Shown one piece after another: positions 5,213 to 8,271 of a DNA stretch of 8,271 nt. The position numbers were made by a program, and so were the translations under genes. The stretch covers positions 56,341-64,611 of the forward strand of contig DAGU01000089.1 in the NCBI GenBank assembly GCA_002498285.1, written 5' to 3'. The notes below the pieces were generated by a model. That model searched no databases and had not been told where the DNA came from. It was given only the letters and a program-made list of their open reading frames with translations. Numbering within the stretch: the first letter of the stretch is position 1; each line of letters starts with the position of its first letter. The DNA comes from Methanomassiliicoccus sp. UBA386 (GTDB taxonomy: Archaea > Thermoplasmatota > Thermoplasmata > Methanomassiliicoccales > Methanomassiliicoccaceae).

Positions 5213-6295
5213 ATGAACGAGCGCGAACGCCTCATCGCCTCACTTAGGCTGGAACCTGTCGACCGAGTGCCAGTGGTCTCGCACCTGCAGGCCGCCACCG
5301 TGGACCTGATGGAAGCGACCGGATGCTACTGGCCGGAGGCCAACCGGGACGCCAGGAAGATGCTCACCCTCGCCCTGGCGGTGAACCGCATCGCCGGCCT
5401 GGAGAGCGTCAAGGTGCCGTTCGATGTGGCCCTCGATCCCACGGCCTTCGGCGTCCGCACTGGCAACGACGCCGTGGACCGCCCGCCGTCGGTCATGGGG
5501 CCCATAATCTCCTCCCTGGAGGACGTGGAGCGGCTGCAGGTCCCCGACCCGCGCCGCGACGGCCGCCCGCCGGTGGTGCTGGAGGCGCTGCGCATCCTCG
5601 ACGGCATGGACCTGAGCATACCGATCTTCGGCGGGGTCATAGCGCCGTTCATGCTGGCCGGACAGATGCGGGGAGAGGAGGCGGCCATAATGGACGTGCT
5701 GGTCGAGCCGGACATGATGAAGGGCCTTCTGGCCAAATGCGCGGAGTGGGGCGTAAGGTACGCCGAGGCCCAGGTGGAGGCGGGAGCGGACGTCATCTCG
5801 CTCATAGACGCGACGGCCTCCGGCACGATCCTTTCGCCGGAACAGTACGAGGAGTTCGCGCTGCCATACCAGCGAAGGATCGCGGACGCCATACGCTCGA
5901 AGGGCGCCCCGGTCATCCTGCACATCTGCGGCGACACCGCCTCCAACTTCGAGATGATGATATCCACCGGCGCCGACGGCCTGAGCGTCGATCAGCTCAT
6001 GGACATGAGATGGGTGAAGGAGCAGACCAGGGGAAGATGCGCGGCCGTGGGGAACGTCTCCCCGACCACCACCCTGCTGTTCCAGGGGCCCGACGACGTC
6101 ACGCGGTCCTGCCGCGAGATAATGGAGGCCGGGACCGACGTCCTCGCCCCCGGGTGCGGGATCGCGCCCAGGACCCCGCTGGCCAACATGCAGGCCATGG
6201 CCCGCTCGGCGCGTCATCCCGAATGGCCGGAGGCGCATCGACGGTGCGGTTCCAGCGATGCCCTGCCGGCCTCTCCGGCGTATCATCGGTCCTGA
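5213..6295 (+). CDS. mtaA: MtaA/CmuA-family methylcobamide:coenzyme M methyltransferase
   Basis: A 360-residue cytosolic protein of the uroporphyrinogen decarboxylase superfamily. MtaA-type enzymes move a methyl group from a methylated corrinoid protein to coenzyme M in methylotrophic methanogenesis. The N-terminus (RLEPVDRVPVVS, then ATVDLMEATGCYWPEAN at residues 28-44, then AGLESVKVPFD at 61-71 and DRPPSV at 89-94) is characteristic of MtaA more than of uroporphyrinogen decarboxylase. The zinc/thiolate ligand set is present as H237-x-C239 (ILHICGD) and C315 (APGCGIAP). The start is the first ATG of the conserved N-terminus; no ribosome-binding site precedes it, so a leaderless or long-leader transcript is possible. 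The C-terminal 25 residues (HPEWPEAH onward) look like an unconserved tail. Methanol versus methylamine specificity (MtaA or MtbA) cannot be settled by eye, and no corrinoid protein, MtaB or reactivation gene is adjacent. Confidence 0.85.
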   Translation: MNERERLIASLRLEPVDRVPVVSHLQAATVDLMEATGCYWPEANRDARKMLTLALAVNRIAGLESVKVPFDVALDPTAFGVRTGNDAVDRPPSVMGPIISSLEDVERLQVPDPRRDGRPPVVLEALRILDGMDLSIPIFGGVIAPFMLAGQMRGEEAAIMDVLVEPDMMKGLLAKCAEWGVRYAEAQVEAGADVISLIDATASGTILSPEQYEEFALPYQRRIADAIRSKGAPVILHICGDTASNFEMMISTGADGLSVDQLMDMRWVKEQTRGRCAAVGNVSPTTTLLFQGPDDVTRSCREIMEAGTDVLAPGCGIAPRTPLANMQAMARSARHPEWPEAHRRCGSSDALPASPAYHRS

Positions 6296-6304
6296 GTTAA
6301 ATAG
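6296..6304 (+). promoter_or_regulatory. TATA-like box of the fasciclin gene
   Basis: GTTAAATAG lies immediately after the methyltransferase stop codon and about 50 bases before the fasciclin ATG. Transcription start is expected near 6325, leaving a leader of roughly 25 bases that contains the ribosome-binding site GAGGTG at 6341-6346. It suggests the fasciclin gene is transcribed independently. Confidence 0.45.
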
Positions 6305-6351
6305 TCGGGGCTGTCAACGGCGTTCCGCTCTCCTTCGGGAGAGGTGGGAAA

Positions 6352-7269
6352 ATGAACAGGAAGATGGCGATCGTGGCAATAGCGGCCGTGACCTTTGTCC
6401 TCGCGGCGGTCCTGGGAGAGCTGGTTCTCGATCCCAGGTCACAGGCTGCGCCGACGAACACGGTCGTAGAGGGAATACAGGAGGACGACAACTTCACCGC
6501 GCTCTCCGAGGCAATGAGCTCCACAGGCCTCATCGACGTTCTCAACGGAACGGGCCCGTTCACGGTGTTCGCTCCCACCGACGACGCCTTCGGAAAGCTG
6601 GCCCCCCTGGAGAAGGACCGTCTCATGGGCGACCGAGACGGTCTGAGCGAGGTGCTGCAGTATCATGTGGTCCCGGGAGACATCACCAATGGCCTGACCA
6701 ACGGCATGACGCTGACCACTCTGGGCGGGAAGGACCTGACGGTCATCGTCAACCGGTCGGGGACGTTCGTCAACGGCGCCAATGTGACGGAGACCATCGA
6801 CTCCATCAACGGCATGGTGTACTCGATCGACACCGTCATGAGGCCCAGGACGCTGGTCCAGACGGTGGAGAACGACACCGCCCTGTCCATGCTGCTGGCG
6901 GCCCTGGACCGGACCAACCTCACCAGCGAGCTGAACGCCAGCGGGCCGTTCACCCTGTTCGCTCCGACCGACGATGCCTTCGAGGCCAACCCGTCGATCG
7001 GCCAGCTGATGCAGGGGAACGACCCCAAGAGCGTGGAAGAGCTGAAGCAGATGCTTCTTTACCATATCGTCCCGGCCAGGGTCGTGGCGGGCGACGGCAC
7101 GGCGAACCAGACGCTCGATGCGATGTCCGGGGAGAGGCTGGTGTACACGACCGATGAAGAGAACGTGTCGATCAACGACAACAGGGCGGTAAGAAGCAAC
7201 ATCATCGCCACCAACGGGGTGGTCTACACGCTCGACACGATGCTGGCTCCTCCGCGGACCTCAGCATGA
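6352..7269 (+). CDS. Secreted or membrane-anchored protein with two fasciclin (FAS1) domains
   Basis: A 305-residue protein. The ATG at 6352 is supported by GGGAGAGGTGG ending five bases upstream. Residues 4-22 (KMAIVAIAAVTFVLAAVLG after a basic MNRK) form a signal peptide or N-terminal anchor; no lipobox is seen. The first FAS1 domain (about 40-165) has the H1 motif GPFTVFAPTDDAF (68-80) and H2 motif LQYHVVPG (102-109), closing with NGMVYSIDTVM. The second (about 166-301) repeats these as GPFTLFAPTDDAF (198-210) and LLYHIVP (235-241), closing with NGVVYTLDTMLAPP. FAS1 domains are cell-surface adhesion modules, so a role at the cell surface is likely. Several N-x-S/T sites (such as NGT, NRS, NVT, NLT, NAS) could be glycosylated. 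Its stop overlaps an ATG that opens a short frame with another half FAS1 domain. Confidence 0.92.
   Translation: MNRKMAIVAIAAVTFVLAAVLGELVLDPRSQAAPTNTVVEGIQEDDNFTALSEAMSSTGLIDVLNGTGPFTVFAPTDDAFGKLAPLEKDRLMGDRDGLSEVLQYHVVPGDITNGLTNGMTLTTLGGKDLTVIVNRSGTFVNGANVTETIDSINGMVYSIDTVMRPRTLVQTVENDTALSMLLAALDRTNLTSELNASGPFTLFAPTDDAFEANPSIGQLMQGNDPKSVEELKQMLLYHIVPARVVAGDGTANQTLDAMSGERLVYTTDEENVSINDNRAVRSNIIATNGVVYTLDTMLAPPRTSA
6553..6982 (+). repeat. Internal duplication of the FAS1 domain
   Basis: The stretches 6553-6592 and 6943-6982 encode the H1 motifs of the two FAS1 domains and match at 35 of 40 bases by eye. They lie exactly 390 bases (130 codons) apart. Most differences are at third codon positions, which fits tandem domain duplication followed by conserved protein selection. 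Confidence 0.7.
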
Positions 7270-7454
7270 CGCCGGCCGCCCCCAACGGCCAGTGGCCGAA
7301 CGTCATCGTCGAGGGTGAGAGCGGCACCGTGGCACGGACGATCGGCAACGCCCCCATCGTGACGTCCGGCCTCCTCGGCGCCAACGGCGCCATGCACGGC
7401 GTCGACCGAATGCCGCCGCCCGACATGACGCGCCGTCGGCGGAACGCCGGTTGA
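7266..7454 (+). pseudogene. Fragment of a third FAS1 domain in a shifted frame
   Basis: A 62-codon frame starts at an ATG that overlaps the fasciclin gene's TGA (ATGA). After a short proline-rich lead it reads NVIVEGESGTVARTIGNAPI, VTSGLLGANGAMHGVDRMPP. This is the usual back half of a FAS1 domain ('V-x-V-x-G-x-V-NGA-x-V-x-x-D-x-x-x-NGVIHVID-x-x-L-PP'), and it lines up with the ends of both upstream domains. The front half (H1 and H2 motifs) is missing, so it cannot fold as a complete domain. It is most simply the tail of a lost third domain after a deletion and frame change. Alternatively it is a translationally coupled small protein, or an extension reached by frameshifting. The FAS1 resemblance is good; the status as pseudogene is inferred. 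Confidence 0.5.
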
Positions 7455-7578
7455 GGCCCAAACGCCCCTTCTCTTTACGGAGCATCATGGCCAACCCCGC
7501 TGGATGACAGGAGCAATGCCGGGCGGTGAACCTTCCAGCGGAGCGGGGGATGGTGGGAAGCAAATTAGATAAGCAACG

Positions 7579-7588
7579 ATTTTATACG
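7579..7588 (+). promoter_or_regulatory. TATA box of the receiver-PAS gene
   Basis: ATTTTATACG in the spacer after the fasciclin remnant is a good archaeal TATA element. Transcription start is expected near 7610, only a few bases before the ATG at 7619, which has no ribosome-binding site. The transcript is therefore probably leaderless or nearly so. Confidence 0.6.
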
Positions 7589-7618
7589 CCCGTTCTATAC
7601 TGCGAGAACATCGGTAAA

Positions 7619-8271
7619 ATGATTCGTGTTCTGTGCGTCGACGATGATGCGCTCTCTCTGGATCTGGCCAAGGCATTTCTGGAGGATTCTGGCGAAATGA
7701 CGCTGGACACCGCAATCTCTGGCCCGGAGGCCCTGAACATGATGGCGGCCAAGCGTTATGATGCCATCATATCGGACTATGGCATGCCGTCGATGGACGG
7801 CCTCGAGCTGCTCAGGAGGGTGAGGTACAGGGACGCGGACATACCGTTCATCCTGTTCACCGGCAGGGGCCGGGAGGAAGTGGTGATCGATGCGTGCAAC
7901 GCTGGCATCACGTTCTACGTCCGGAAGGGCGCGGACGTCAAGACGCAGTTCTTCGAGCTGGACCACAAGGTCAAGCAGGCGGTGGCCAGGCGCCGCGCGG
8001 AAGATAATATAAGAACGGCTAAGCAGCAGGACAGGATGGCCATGGACCTCGCCAGGATCGCCCGGTGGGAGTTCGACCTCTCTCTCGGCCTTTTACGCTT
8101 CGACGACATGTTCTACGAGCTATGCGGCACCAGCGCGGAGAGGGAGGGCGGCTACATATGGGATGTTGACGATTACTTACGCGAACTGGTGCATCCCGAT
8201 GACCGGGAGCTGGTCTCGCACATCGCATCCATTGGCCTGGAGACCCTCCCGGTGGACGGCTACATGCAGAC
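7619..8271 (+). CDS. Response-regulator receiver plus PAS domain signalling protein, 3' end missing
   Basis: The frame opens at ATG 7619 and is still open at the window end (217 complete codons). Residues 1-120 form a receiver domain: the acidic pair D8/D9 in VLCVDDD, the phospho-acceptor D53 in IISDYGMPSMDG, T81 in FILFTGRGREE and K103 in YVRKGAD. The FTGRGREEVVIDACNAGI segment is typical of receivers in methanogen hybrid signalling proteins. After a linker helix (about 116-145) a PAS domain begins: ARIARWEFDLSLGLLRFDDM, FYELCGTSAEREGGY, then the HPDDRELV motif. Such receiver-PAS proteins usually continue into more PAS domains and a histidine kinase module, so a kinase C-terminus is expected but not visible. 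No partner gene is present in the window. Confidence 0.88.
   Translation, partial: MIRVLCVDDDALSLDLAKAFLEDSGEMTLDTAISGPEALNMMAAKRYDAIISDYGMPSMDGLELLRRVRYRDADIPFILFTGRGREEVVIDACNAGITFYVRKGADVKTQFFELDHKVKQAVARRRAEDNIRTAKQQDRMAMDLARIARWEFDLSLGLLRFDDMFYELCGTSAEREGGYIWDVDDYLRELVHPDDRELVSHIASIGLETLPVDGYMQ

Noticed and set aside
5240..6286. Long minus-strand open frame (348 codons) opposite the methyltransferase gene
   Set aside because: It is an antisense shadow of a gene with clear family motifs; it has an odd His/Arg/Gly-rich composition and no recognisable domain.

Overview
The window looks like a piece of a GC-rich methanogenic archaeon, most likely a Methanomassiliicoccales-type member of the Thermoplasmata. 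This is an inference from gene content. There is an MtaA/CmuA-type methylcobamide:coenzyme M methyltransferase, a COG4880-type secreted beta-propeller protein, a membrane-anchored winged-helix regulator, fasciclin-domain surface proteins and a receiver-PAS signalling protein of the kind common in methanogens. Archaeal TATA-like boxes precede several genes. No rRNA, tRNA, insertion sequence or CRISPR array was seen.

Left part (1-2625, plus strand): the 3' end of a secreted beta-propeller gene is followed after one base by a winged-helix regulator with two membrane helices. A probable DUF1579-like beta-barrel protein follows with its own TATA-like box. A hairpin lies at 2648-2670, between this gene and the convergent cassette.

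Middle (2694-4339, minus strand): a tight three-gene cassette of much lower GC (43% in one sampled 60-base row against 70% in a flanking one). In order of transcription it encodes a TIGR04255-family protein, an uncharacterised 182-residue protein and a HEPN (UPF0332-like) protein. Its promoter region carries a perfect 7-5-7 inverted repeat against the TATA-like box. This is the best candidate for an undescribed system, probably a mobile defence or toxin-antitoxin-like module. The HEPN gene has no ordinary start codon where its conserved N-terminus and strong ribosome-binding site call for one.

Gap (4340-5212): no intact gene. It holds the cassette promoter and what may be a decayed zinc-type alcohol dehydrogenase frame. 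It also has a TATA/Shine-Dalgarno/mini-ORF arrangement that could belong to a long leader of the methyltransferase gene.

Right part (5213-8271, plus strand): the methyltransferase gene, without corrinoid-protein or MtaB partners in view, then a two-domain fasciclin protein with an N-terminal membrane/signal segment. A short overlapping reading frame after it encodes the back half of a third fasciclin domain in another frame. Last is a receiver-PAS protein with its own TATA box, which runs off the end of the window.
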